The notes: generated by a model not told the origin, from the sequence alone. Numbered from the stretch's first letter, positions 14,878 to 22,387 are shown. The stretch: DNA of 64,000 nucleotides from Segatella copri (GCF_019127135.1 NZ_JAHOEA010000001.1:1-64000), one strand, 5' to 3'. Numbers and translations: made by a program.

Positions 14878-17019
14878 TTACTTTGCATTAATCTCCTTCA
14901 AGAGGCGGTCTGCGTGTCCCCACTTATCCATCAGGTAGAGCACGTAGCGAATATCTACACCGATGCAGCGAGCCAGGCGCTTGTCGAAGTTGATGTCAGA
15001 ACTGAGGCTGTCCCAGTTGCCATCGAAGGCAAGACCAATCAACTCACCCTTGCCGTTGAACATAGGGCTACCAGAGTTACCACCGGTAATATCGTTATTG
15101 GTGAGGAAGCAGAGCTGCATCTTGCCCGTCGTCTTGTCCTGGTACTTGCCGAAATCCTTCTCAGAGAGAAGCTCGTGCATGATAGGCTCAGCGTAGTAAT
15201 CGATAACCTTATCGCCCTTCTTCATCTTCTCAACGATGCTCTCGGCTGTGGTGTAATAACCAGATGGCTTGCCACCGAGGTCGAAACCGCCTACCTGACC
15301 ATAGCTCAATCGCATGGTGAAGTTGGCGTCGCTGTAGTGAGGCATGTCCTCCTCCATACGGAGCTTGGCAGCACAGAGATACTTCTCCTGCTCGGCGATG
15401 CTGTCGTTGATGCTGCCCATCTGAGCAGCGAAATCGCCATATACATCGTTCAAATCCATACCGAAGCTTACGCCTGGATCCTTCTCATATCCCTTCTTGT
15501 TGAAATAGAGCTTGGCGCCCTTCTTCATGATGAGCGACTTCTCCCAGAGATAATCCACATACTTGGCGTAATTGCCGCCAAATTCTGCGTCGATGGTCTT
15601 GTAGAACTTAGGCAACCATTTTGCATCTACGTGCTCCTTGTAGTTCTTCAAGAGGGTAGCGAGTACCTCTTTATCGAGCGCCATATCCCATTCTGCAGAG
15701 TTATCTTCAAACTCATGATACTGCTTCTTCTTGTTCTTCTCAGGACCCTTCACCTCCATGTTGGTCTGGAGCTTGATGGCACGGGTAGAGAACTCGATGT
15801 TGCTTCTTCTTGTGAAAGATTCAGCGAAGTTGGTCCAGGCGTATTTCACGTCTGCGCTCTCTTTGTAGAGCTTGGCGAGTTTGTCGAAATCTACCTTGTG
15901 GGCAAGATCGTTGGCTGCCTTGGCTGTATCCTGCCAAGCACGGAGACGGGTTTCGTACTCACGCTTCAGATTCACGATGCCGATAGAGTCGATACACTTG
16001 TTCATACCGATGGCATTCTTCCAGTAGTTGGAAGAGCTGGCGTACTTGCTGTCGTACTTGATGCGGACAGCCTCGTCGGCACGCATGTGCTTCTGCATTA
16101 CCTCCTGCTTTACGCCACGAACCTGGGCACGAGGTGCATTCTCAGCATCGCGCATGGTCTGGATTCCGTAGCTTGAGAGATAGCGCTCTGTGCTGCCTGG
16201 GTAACCCATGGTCATCGCATAGTCGCCATCCTTATAACCCTGGAGAGAAACCTGTGCCCAACGCTTTGGATGATAAGGCACATTGTCCTTGCTGTAGGCA
16301 GCAGGACCATTGGTCTTAGGGTCGGCATAGATGCGGAATACAGAGAAGTCGCAGGTCTGGCGAGGCCACATCCAGTTGTCTGTATCGCCACCAAACTTAC
16401 CCATAGACTTTGGCACGGTGAAAACCAGACGGAGGTCGGTGAAGTCGCGGTAAGTAGTAGCGTACCATTTGTTGCCCTCGTAGAAAGGCTGAACGGTGAT
16501 ATGGAGGGTAGAATCGTTCTTCTTCACCTCCTTAGTCATCTCGTTCTCCAGAGAATCGATGAGTTCATCGCGCTTCTTGTTGTCGAGTTTCTCGTATCCG
16601 AGGCTCATCACCTTATCGGTTACATCCTTCTGTTCAACCATAAAGCTGACGAACATATTCTCGTTAGGCAATTCCTCTGCGTAAGATTTAGCAAAGAAAC
16701 CGTTGAGCATGTAGTCGTGCTCCACGGTAGAGTGGCTTCTGATAGCCTCGAAACCGCAATGGTGGTTGGTAAAGATCAAACCATCAGGAGAAACGACTAC
16801 GCCCGAGCAATAGCCAGAGAAGTTGACCACAGCATTCTTCAAGGCGTTCTCGCCGTTGTAGAGCTGGTCGTAAGTCATACTGAAACCTTCGCGCTGCATC
16901 ATCTCATACACAGCGTTAGGCAAGTTGTAAATCGTCCACATTCCCTCGTCAGCGTGAGCGGTATTGATTCCGCAGAACGCCATGATAGAGGCGATAAGGA
17001 CCGTTGCTTTTTTCTTCAT
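14878..17019 (-). CDS. S46 family dipeptidyl peptidase, DPP7-type
   Basis: A 713-residue periplasmic serine exopeptidase that removes dipeptides from oligopeptides, a main nutrient route in asaccharolytic relatives. The signal peptide ends near AHA-D (residue 23). The triad is His in TNHHCG (86-87), D224 in CDFS, and S649 in GGNSGSP. G667, 18 residues after the Ser, occupies the position where DPP11 has Arg (673 against Ser655 in the Porphyromonas enzyme); Gly there indicates the DPP7 class with hydrophobic P1 preference. The gene begins 33 bp after the Fic gene and may be co-transcribed with it. The specificity call is inferred from one position. Confidence 0.92.
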   Translation of the reverse strand: MKKKATVLIASIMAFCGINTAHADEGMWTIYNLPNAVYEMMQREGFSMTYDQLYNGENALKNAVVNFSGYCSGVVVSPDGLIFTNHHCGFEAIRSHSTVEHDYMLNGFFAKSYAEELPNENMFVSFMVEQKDVTDKVMSLGYEKLDNKKRDELIDSLENEMTKEVKKNDSTLHITVQPFYEGNKWYATTYRDFTDLRLVFTVPKSMGKFGGDTDNWMWPRQTCDFSVFRIYADPKTNGPAAYSKDNVPYHPKRWAQVSLQGYKDGDYAMTMGYPGSTERYLSSYGIQTMRDAENAPRAQVRGVKQEVMQKHMRADEAVRIKYDSKYASSSNYWKNAIGMNKCIDSIGIVNLKREYETRLRAWQDTAKAANDLAHKVDFDKLAKLYKESADVKYAWTNFAESFTRRSNIEFSTRAIKLQTNMEVKGPEKNKKKQYHEFEDNSAEWDMALDKEVLATLLKNYKEHVDAKWLPKFYKTIDAEFGGNYAKYVDYLWEKSLIMKKGAKLYFNKKGYEKDPGVSFGMDLNDVYGDFAAQMGSINDSIAEQEKYLCAAKLRMEEDMPHYSDANFTMRLSYGQVGGFDLGGKPSGYYTTAESIVEKMKKGDKVIDYYAEPIMHELLSEKDFGKYQDKTTGKMQLCFLTNNDITGGNSGSPMFNGKGELIGLAFDGNWDSLSSDINFDKRLARCIGVDIRYVLYLMDKWGHADRLLKEINAK

Positions 17020-17052
17020 TACTTGTTTTTGTTTTCTATTTTTATTATGATG

Positions 17053-18216
17053 TTATTTATTCTTTTTCTCATACCATTCTTTCCAAGTCTTTGCCTGTTC
17101 TGTCATTCCATATTGCTGGCGTGGATGTCTTGGGGTGTTTGGATATTTCCTTTCAATAGCTTTTTCTGAGAGGGCAGCGTTTAAATATAGTTCACTAAAA
17201 CTTTTTCTGTCCTTTAGTCCGATTGCATCCATAATTTCCGCAGATGTCATATATTCATCGTTAAAGGATAGAATAAGAGTCTCCACATGTTGACTGAACT
17301 TGTGGGGTACTTGTGGGGTACTTGAGGATAGATTGCGGGGTACTTGTGGGGTACCTATTCTTGGCTGCTCTTTCCAATCATCAGTCGGCCGAATATGCAA
17401 GTATCTGTTTTTGAGAACCCAGCTATCTTTTAGGAGTAAGTTTCTGAAGAAACGAACAAGGTAGATAGGAGAGTACTCTATATCTTTATTGATATTGCGA
17501 TAGTTGGCACGAACTAGGGCATTGCGGAAATACCAGGAGTGTTTGGCGAACATTTCGTTGTTCACTTCATATCCTAACGAACGGAGATATTGGATGGTGA
17601 AAATTGCCGTGGTTCGGGTGTTTCCTTCTCTGAAAGCGTGGATTTGCCAGATGCCTGAAATAAATTTGGCAATATGCTCAATCTTCTCATCATCCGTCAG
17701 ACCTTTATATGAGAAGTTCTTCTCCTGCTCAATATCCCAGTCCAAGGCTCTTCGCAAGTCTTCCCAATTCAGATAGTTTACGGAATCTCCTTCTAGCACC
17801 CATTCTTTCTTGGAAATATCGTATTGGCGGATTTCTCCTGCGTGCTTGAATACCCCCTCGAAAATTCTTCGATGCAGGGAAACATATCCGTTGGTATTGA
17901 AGGCAAAGGTCTTGCTGGCGAGAATCTTCGCGATGTTGGCTGAAACCTTATCTGCCTCTTCCTCGTCTTCATCCTTAGGTGTACGGACCGTCTTGCTCTG
18001 ATAGTAAGAGTCAATCAGTTTTCTGGTTTCATCCAGAGTGATTTCCCCTTCGATATTTCGCTTAGCCACATCTATGAGATACGCCGACGGTTGCAGCCCA
18101 TCTACAGCCTGCAATCCGATAGCCGTCTTCCAGTTCTCGGCCCTTTCCTTCTGCGAAGGTTCTCCTTGTCGGAGATATTCGTCAAAGGAAGAGAAGTCTT
18201 GATAATCTTTATTCAT
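17053..18216 (-). CDS. Fic family AMP-transferase-like protein
   Basis: 387 residues. The Fic motif HAFREGNTR lies at 193-201, with Ala in place of the usual Pro; the catalytic His and the phosphate-binding GN and Arg are intact, so it should be active. An N-terminal helix pair (about 45-75, with I-E-G-E-I-T-L-D-E) resembles the VbhA-type antitoxin helix, suggesting built-in inhibition, though no clear Ser/Thr-x-x-x-Glu-Gly is seen. A winged-helix-like C-terminal part (about 310-385) may bind DNA or the target. Between them, residues 288-306 are encoded by five 11-bp tandem units, so copy changes would shift the frame before the winged helix. Confidence 0.88.
   Translation of the reverse strand: MNKDYQDFSSFDEYLRQGEPSQKERAENWKTAIGLQAVDGLQPSAYLIDVAKRNIEGEITLDETRKLIDSYYQSKTVRTPKDEDEEEADKVSANIAKILASKTFAFNTNGYVSLHRRIFEGVFKHAGEIRQYDISKKEWVLEGDSVNYLNWEDLRRALDWDIEQEKNFSYKGLTDDEKIEHIAKFISGIWQIHAFREGNTRTTAIFTIQYLRSLGYEVNNEMFAKHSWYFRNALVRANYRNINKDIEYSPIYLVRFFRNLLLKDSWVLKNRYLHIRPTDDWKEQPRIGTPQVPRNLSSSTPQVPHKFSQHVETLILSFNDEYMTSAEIMDAIGLKDRKSFSELYLNAALSEKAIERKYPNTPRHPRQQYGMTEQAKTWKEWYEKKNK
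17300..17354 (-). repeat. Five 11-bp tandem units inside the fic gene
   Basis: On the + strand, TTGTGGGGTAC occurs at 17300, 17311 and 17344, TTGCGGGGTAC at 17333, and a diverged unit at 17322. Eleven is not a multiple of three, so each gain or loss shifts the reading frame. Confidence 0.9.
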
Positions 18217-18243
18217 AGATGTAATGCTTGATATTTAACTTTG

Positions 18244-18251
18244 CAAAGTTA
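18244..18251 (-). promoter_or_regulatory. -7 element of the fic gene
   Basis: TAACTTTG on the minus strand, inside a block of about 35 bp almost identical to the one upstream of the kinase gene (19864-19900). Confidence 0.6.
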
Positions 18252-18388
18252 CGACTATTTCCCGAATTTACCAATGATTTAGGGTAAAATATTAAAGAAT
18301 TGTCCATTTATAGCTTAGTTGTGTGCCTAAACATTAATTTTCTTAGAAAAAACTTATTTAAAATGATACGATTTTCAGAAATAATAAC

Positions 18389-18396
18389 TACCTTTG
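18389..18396 (+). promoter_or_regulatory. -7 element of the 61-aa protein gene
   Basis: TACCTTTG followed by CA, 19 bp before the ATG, giving a very short leader. Confidence 0.5.
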
Positions 18397-18414
18397 CATT
18401 CGAGTTGGAGCGGC

Positions 18415-18600
18415 ATGAAAAGACTTGCCGTGATGAAGACTCAATTTAATATAGAGCGTTTTGTAATTATCCAAGAACTGAAATGTGGAAGTTTCAATAT
18501 CAAAAGGATGATGGCAATGCTGCTCACGCATGGGATTATTATACCCTTTTCTGAAGGGATGATATACCTCATAGCGTGGGCTATTGCATATTACTTTTGA
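18415..18600 (+). CDS. Small protein with one membrane segment (61 aa)
   Basis: Starts at ATG 18415 just after a good -7 element; the frame is open further upstream but only across the promoter. The N-terminal half is polar and basic (MKRLAV..., N-I-K-R) and the C-terminal 25 residues are hydrophobic (Ile, Ala, Trp, Tyr, Phe), consistent with a C-terminal membrane anchor. The last codons form the left arm of the terminator hairpin, so the hydrophobic C-terminus is encoded within that structure. No family is recognised. Confidence 0.5.
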   Translation: MKRLAVMKTQFNIERFVIIQELKCGSFNIKRMMAMLLTHGIIIPFSEGMIYLIAWAIAYYF

Positions 18601-18650
18601 TAGGGTCTTTCCACAACCTCAGTTCTGGTAAGTGCAATAGTTCCCACGCT
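18573..18650 (+). terminator. Terminator overlapping the end of the 61-aa gene
   Basis: AGCGTGGGCTATTGCA (18573-18588) pairs with TGCAATAG-TT-CCCACGCT (18633-18650), leaving a two-base bulge, followed by ATCTTTTTTATT. The left arm is coding sequence. Confidence 0.75.
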
Positions 18651-18705
18651 ATCTTTTTTATTAACTGCTTGCTTCTGGGAAACAGTTGGCAAAAAAATAT
18701 GCATT

Positions 18706-19107
18706 ATGAGTATTATTGTTATTTTAATTAGTCTTGTTTATGGAATATTGAGTCTTATTTTGTTCTTCAAGGTTTGGGGAATGACAAATGATGTAAGAGA
18801 ATTAAAAGAAACTTTGTTGTTTGAAATCCAAAAGAAAGGCAAAGACTCAAATCCTTGCAATAATTCTATTCAAAATGCAAAGGATGAACTGGCTGATGTG
18901 GAAAAACAAAGTGAAGAAGAACTCTCTCCTAAAGAAGTTTTAGAACATCAATTTGTTCTTGCTGTGAAGAAATATAAAGTGCAATGTGCAACAAATTCTG
19001 TTTCTGAGGAAAAATATAATGTAGGCGTGCAATCAATAGTTAAAGCTTACCAAAAAAAGGCTAAAGGAGAGCAATTGAATATAGATTTTGCTTCTTTGCT
19101 TGCTTAG
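18706..19107 (+). CDS. Membrane-anchored coiled-coil-like protein (133 aa)
   Basis: An N-terminal hydrophobic helix (about residues 3-24, Ile/Val/Leu-rich) is followed by a polar, Lys/Glu-rich region predicted to be helical or coiled coil. A C-terminal EHQFVLAVKKYKVQCATNSVSEEKYN segment resembles the SHOCT-like short helical ends of small membrane proteins, but I cannot assign a family. Base composition is more AT-rich than the neighbouring core genes. It is followed by a 15-bp hairpin shared with the convergent gene. Confidence 0.6.
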   Translation: MSIIVILISLVYGILSLILFFKVWGMTNDVRELKETLLFEIQKKGKDSNPCNNSIQNAKDELADVEKQSEEELSPKEVLEHQFVLAVKKYKVQCATNSVSEEKYNVGVQSIVKAYQKKAKGEQLNIDFASLLA

Positions 19108-19112
19108 GTTAA

Positions 19113-19151
19113 ATGTTTCCATAAGTTTAAATAAAGAACTTATGGAAACAT
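19113..19151. terminator. Convergent bidirectional terminator
   Basis: ATGTTTCCATAAGTT (19113-19127) and its exact complement (19137-19151), then TTTTTTC. The right arm includes the last codons and stop of the minus-strand kinase gene. Confidence 0.8.
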
Positions 19152-19835
19152 TTTTTCTTTTGAGTAATTCGGCGAATACTTTTTGTAAGTATCCAAGCCG
19201 TTATTGTCTGACAGGAAGATGATGGTGTCTATGAAATAGTAGTTGCCGTCATCTCCAACCAAAACATTATTAGGCACGGCATCAAAGATGTCGTGAATGC
19301 CATTGGTGAAATATTCTCCATTGTCTTCTGCGTGGAAACCGATGCGCTCAAACTCAGCCTTGATTTCTTCGGGAGTAGCTTCCCTCGCATTTACAACAAG
19401 TTGTTGGCGAAGGACAGCACAAACTTTTCCATCTCGATTCTGTGAGAAACCGATGAAATCGTAGGCGCAATCAGGAAAGTATTGGTTATGGGCAGGAATG
19501 CGTTCAAAGAAAGGAGTAAGGTTGTCGTCTGAATAACGGAAGTCGTTAAGTTTATAAACGTGTACTCCATCATAGGCCATATAAACCTCGTTCTCTGAAC
19601 CTCGGTCAGAGAACACACCTAATGATTCCGGATCTTCAATCCAGCAATCATTCTCCTTAGCCCAGTCTTTTAGCCTTGCAATTTGGACTCCCTTGCAAGC
19701 CGTTGTTCCCGCAAGCGCTTGAATTGAGCTAAGCACTCCTCCAGCGAAAGCGGATGCTCTCGCCAATAAGCCATGGAAGCCATTTTTTGGGCATTGACTT
19801 TCTTGTGATAATCGTTCAGTTGTATCTCCATCCAT
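19140..19835 (-). CDS. Polyvalent-protein kinase-domain protein (231-codon frame)
   Basis: From about residue 53 onward the protein resembles the kinase-like domain found in polyvalent proteins of mobile elements: LKDWAKENDCW, a glycine loop-like SDRGSENEVYMA, VYKLND with a probable ATP-binding Lys, and a late NNVLVGDDGNYYFIDT segment like a catalytic/metal Asp region. The first 50 residues look unnatural, while the overlapping +1-shifted frame (19670-19831) reads as a sensible 53-residue protein. The real start is therefore uncertain: no ATG, GTG or TTG lies close to the domain border. Either the gene is frameshifted or the two products are separate. Kinase activity is inferred from the motifs only. 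Confidence 0.55.
   Translation of the reverse strand: MDGDTTERLSQESQCPKNGFHGLLARASAFAGGVLSSIQALAGTTACKGVQIARLKDWAKENDCWIEDPESLGVFSDRGSENEVYMAYDGVHVYKLNDFRYSDDNLTPFFERIPAHNQYFPDCAYDFIGFSQNRDGKVCAVLRQQLVVNAREATPEEIKAEFERIGFHAEDNGEYFTNGIHDIFDAVPNNVLVGDDGNYYFIDTIIFLSDNNGLDTYKKYSPNYSKEKMFP
19670..19831 (-). CDS. 53-aa helical protein overlapping the kinase gene 5' end
   Basis: ATG at 19831 lies only four bases after the ATG of the kinase frame and opens a different frame, ending TAA at 19670. The product begins MEIQLNDYHKKVNAQKM, has a W-R-E-H-P-L-S-L-E-E segment and ends with an Arg/Lys-rich helix. It is helical and well balanced in composition, unlike the kinase frame over the same DNA. Its stop falls exactly where the recognisable kinase domain starts, in a frame shifted by one base. 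This fits either a small partner gene or the true N-terminus of the kinase separated by a frameshift. Confidence 0.5.
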   Translation of the reverse strand: MEIQLNDYHKKVNAQKMASMAYWREHPLSLEECLAQFKRLREQRLARESKLQG

Positions 19836-19867
19836 TTATGTATTATATTGTTAGAATATTACGTTTG

Positions 19868-19875
19868 CAAAGTTA
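19868..19875 (-). promoter_or_regulatory. -7 element of the kinase/53-aa gene pair
   Basis: TAACTTTG on the minus strand, just past the stop of the HEAT-like gene and in the block shared with the fic promoter. Confidence 0.55.
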
Positions 19876-19878
19876 CGA

Positions 19879-20412
19879 CTATTTCCCGAATTTTCCAAGG
19901 CTTCGCTTGATTTTCTTCATAATTTGCCTTTTTGCCGATAACATTCCTGGTGATAGAACCTCCTGTTCCAGCATATCCAGAGCCATTCTTAACTCTTCGA
20001 GGAGTTCGGGATAGTACTTCATCTGCTCGTAGGCGAGCTTCATGCAGTAGCAGCGGATGGCGTAGGGCTGGGAACAGGCGTTAATCTTGGCGATGCAGAA
20101 ATCGATGAAATCGGAACGGAGTGATTCTTCTTCGAAAGGCTGACGGAGAAGGAGATGGAGCATCAGGCGGCGCTTGGTCTCATTCTTCTCTACGAGAACT
20201 CGGTCTATTAAGTCATCGTGCTTGGCATAGAGCCACTCGTTGTTCTGCATGTCGAAATGAGTGAATACCCACAGGGCATTTGTGGATATTCGCTCGTCCT
20301 CATCAAATGTTAGTTGATAAAGATGAGCTTTTTTACGGTTATTACCATGGGTAAGAATACAAATCTCATAGATGTCATCCATGCAAAGTTTCTTATTCAG
20401 TTTCTTCCTCAT
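19879..20412 (-). CDS. Conserved helical protein of unknown function (177 aa)
   Basis: A soluble, helix-rich protein with many Leu, Glu, Lys and several Cys residues. It begins MRKKLNKKLCMDDIYEICIL and has repeated helix-turn-helix-like segments (HFDMQNNEWLYAKHDDLIDRVL, FIDFCIAKINACSQPYAIRCYCMKLA) that suggest a HEAT/ARM-like scaffold. The start is 11 bp after the stop of the DUF4143 ATPase gene, so the two very likely share a transcript. Genes of this type often sit next to each other in Bacteroidales, but I cannot name a function. Confidence 0.6.
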   Translation of the reverse strand: MRKKLNKKLCMDDIYEICILTHGNNRKKAHLYQLTFDEDERISTNALWVFTHFDMQNNEWLYAKHDDLIDRVLVEKNETKRRLMLHLLLRQPFEEESLRSDFIDFCIAKINACSQPYAIRCYCMKLAYEQMKYYPELLEELRMALDMLEQEVLSPGMLSAKRQIMKKIKRSLGKFGK

Positions 20413-20423
20413 GCTTCTATGGC

Positions 20424-21755
20424 TTATTTGATGATGAAACTCTTCTCTACCTTGTGTTTAACAAATTCTCTAGCTGCGAATAGTGGTACATTTTCCATCC
20501 ATTTTTGGTCTTGGAAACCTCGCATGGAGAAACGGATACCTTTGAGATGATAGGAGGCAAAATCGTGAGTGATAAATGCTGCTAGTGATTTTGCCTTTAC
20601 ATTCTCCTCAGCCTTTACTTCTATTGGTAAGATTTCGCTGCCGGCTTGTACTATGAAATCAATTTCTTGGGTAGAGCTTGGCTTACTGTAATAATATATG
20701 GGTAAGTAAGGAAGAGATTTCAGCTGTTGAAGCACGAAATTCTCAGTAAACGCCCCCTTGTATTCGCTAAACACGTTGTTGCCAATGAGAATCTGGTCAG
20801 GTTGTGCCATTGTAAGTGCTCCCAACAAACCTACATCAAGCACATATAATTTGAAAGCATCCATGTCTGCATAGAATTTTAATGGAGATTTGGCATCTCT
20901 TGTTCTTTCTACCTTATGGACGAGTCCTGCGTCAATGAGCCATTGTATTGCAATCTCGAAATCTTTAGCCCTAGCTCCTTTTCTTATTGCACCATAGATG
21001 AACTTCTTGTTCTCGCGAGCCAGTTGGGCTGGGATTGATTGCCATACCATTCTTACTCTTTGTGTCTGTTCTTCGGTGTGTTTGCTGATATCTGCCTCGT
21101 ATGCATTCAAGATGTTTTGTTGAATTTGCCTTACTTGCATTGGGTTGTGATTTTGTGTAAATTCCAATACTGCTTCGGGCATACCTCCAACAAAGTAGTA
21201 TCGTCGAAGGTATTCTATGAATTTTGGGGCGAGGCTGTTGATAAGTTCCTTATCTCCGCTTTGCAATAAATCCAAAAGTTGTTTCTCTCCATTGGCAAGT
21301 AGAAATTCTTCATAAGTCATGGGGTAGAGGTGCATGATGTCAACTTTACCGACAGGGAAGGATTCTCCTTTCATGTTCATGACACCGAGCAATGATCCTG
21401 CTACGATGATATGCAATTCTGGCTTGTCTTCACAGAAATATTTCAGCGAGGACAAAACATGTGGAATCTCTTGTATCTCATCGAGAAATACAAGGGTCTT
21501 GCCAGGAGTGATGTCTTGGTGTGCATAAGCAGCAAGGCCGATGGAAAGTCTTTCTGCATTTGCGTCACCTTGAAAAAGTTGAGCAATGCTTTTGTTTTTG
21601 TAACAGTTGATGTAAACCATATTCTCAAATTCGTTGTCGCCAAACTCTTTGATGATATAGGTCTTGCCAACTTGTCTTGCTCCATACATGATGAGTGGCT
21701 TCCTGTTACTGGATAATTTCCAGTCTTTCAGATGGTTGTATATGAATCTTTTCAT
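20424..21755 (-). CDS. AAA-type ATPase with DUF4143 domain, second copy
   Basis: 443 residues from ATG 21755 (MKRFIYNHLKDW). Walker A GARQVGKT (25-32), Walker B VFLDEIQEIP, then an AAA lid and a C-terminal DUF4143/nuclease-like part ending in a basic tail. The frame is open for 53 codons upstream, but that part is made of 33-bp repeats and lies within the 5' leader, so it is not counted. It differs from the ATPase at 4652 in Walker A context, being of the GARQVGKT type. Transcribed together with the downstream 177-aa gene. Function unknown; periodic repeats flank its promoter. Confidence 0.85.
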   Translation of the reverse strand: MKRFIYNHLKDWKLSSNRKPLIMYGARQVGKTYIIKEFGDNEFENMVYINCYKNKSIAQLFQGDANAERLSIGLAAYAHQDITPGKTLVFLDEIQEIPHVLSSLKYFCEDKPELHIIVAGSLLGVMNMKGESFPVGKVDIMHLYPMTYEEFLLANGEKQLLDLLQSGDKELINSLAPKFIEYLRRYYFVGGMPEAVLEFTQNHNPMQVRQIQQNILNAYEADISKHTEEQTQRVRMVWQSIPAQLARENKKFIYGAIRKGARAKDFEIAIQWLIDAGLVHKVERTRDAKSPLKFYADMDAFKLYVLDVGLLGALTMAQPDQILIGNNVFSEYKGAFTENFVLQQLKSLPYLPIYYYSKPSSTQEIDFIVQAGSEILPIEVKAEENVKAKSLAAFITHDFASYHLKGIRFSMRGFQDQKWMENVPLFAAREFVKHKVEKSFIIK

Positions 21756-21762
21756 GTTTGCT

Positions 21763-21846
21763 ACACTTTTGTGAGGGAATGATATTTGTGCCTGTACATT
21801 TTTGTGAGGGAATAATGCCTTATTACCAACACTTTTGTGAGGGAAT
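21763..21846. repeat. Array A: three 18-bp direct repeats every 33 bp
   Basis: ACA(C/T)TTTTGTGAGGGAAT at 21763, 21796 and 21829, exactly 33 bp apart, with unlike sequence between. All three lie in the leader of the DUF4143 ATPase gene, between its -7 element and its ATG. Confidence 0.85.
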
Positions 21847-21853
21847 ATTGCTG

Positions 21854-21861
21854 CAAAGATA
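21854..21861 (-). promoter_or_regulatory. -7 element of the second DUF4143 ATPase
   Basis: TATCTTTG on the minus strand; a possible -33 TTTG (21883-21886) lies 21 bp upstream. The leader is about 90 nt and holds array A. Confidence 0.6.
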
Positions 21862-21890
21862 CTGATTTCTTTTGAAAAACCACAAAAAAC

Positions 21891-21975
21891 GTCCTTAAAA
21901 ATGTGTAAAACCACAAAAGGTCGTCCTTAAAAGTGTGATATTTTACAACAAGTCGAACTTAAAAGTGCAAAAACA
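21891..21975. repeat. Array B: three motif copies every 32 bp upstream of the promoter
   Basis: GTCCTTAAAAATGTG at 21891, GTCCTTAAAAGTGTG at 21923 and GAACTTAAAAGTGC at 21955. An AAACCACAAAA tail precedes the first two, so each unit is longer than the core. It lies just upstream of the ATPase promoter. Confidence 0.8.
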
Positions 21976-22142
21976 GCTGATATGCAAGTGCGCATACCAG
22001 CTGCTTTCTTAGTATGCTCGGCAGACCTGCTGACTGCAGTGAGCAGACCTGCTGACTAGGCTCAGCAGAGCTGCTGAGCCTAGTGGCAACTTTCTAGAAG
22101 CAGTCTCCTTGAACTCCATATTCTATCTCTTTGAACCTGATC
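21976..22142. other. Spacer with GCAG/CTGC palindromes
   Basis: Contains CAGCTG hairpins near 21970-22000, a direct repeat GCAGACCTGCTGACT (22021 and 22043), and a 12-bp stem TAGGCTCAGCAG / CTGCTGAGCCTA (22057-22082). No gene is supported here. Confidence 0.5.
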
Positions 22143-22274
22143 AGACGTCTTCTTTCACTTGCGCAGTCATATCCTTCGGTTAACGGAGCCGTATCCTTCA
22201 GCTTGCATAGTCATATCCTTCAAAATACTCAGTCGTCTCGTTTCGTTCACTCAGCCGTTTGCTTTAGCTCTTAC
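22143..22274. repeat. Array C: six degenerate units every 22 bp
   Basis: Units begin AG(A/T/C)C(G/A)T..TC(C/T)TT at 22143, 22165, 22187, 22209, 22231 and 22253. The first 13 bp are conserved and the remaining 9 bp vary. The frames open across it look like shadow translation of the repeat. Confidence 0.75.
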
Positions 22275-22387
22275 AGGGTGCCTTGCTGGCTGCTATTATA
22301 TCCTGAGTATTGCTCGGGACCAGGAACATTGGGTCCTTTTGTCTATTCTTGAACCGCATGCGAAGGTTCTGTATAATATAAACAAAA

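Noticed and set aside
14914..16176. A 420-codon + strand frame opposite the S46 peptidase
   Set aside because: It lies fully antisense to a peptidase with all catalytic motifs, has Val/Leu/His-rich composition typical of reverse translation, and matches no family.
21753..21914. 53-codon N-terminal extension of the second DUF4143 ATPase
   Set aside because: It is made of 33-bp repeats, includes the promoter region, and the normal family start lies at ATG 21755.
21763..22274. CRISPR array
   Set aside because: Motifs are only 9-18 bp, the remaining bases 9-20 bp, copies are degenerate, and no cas gene is present.
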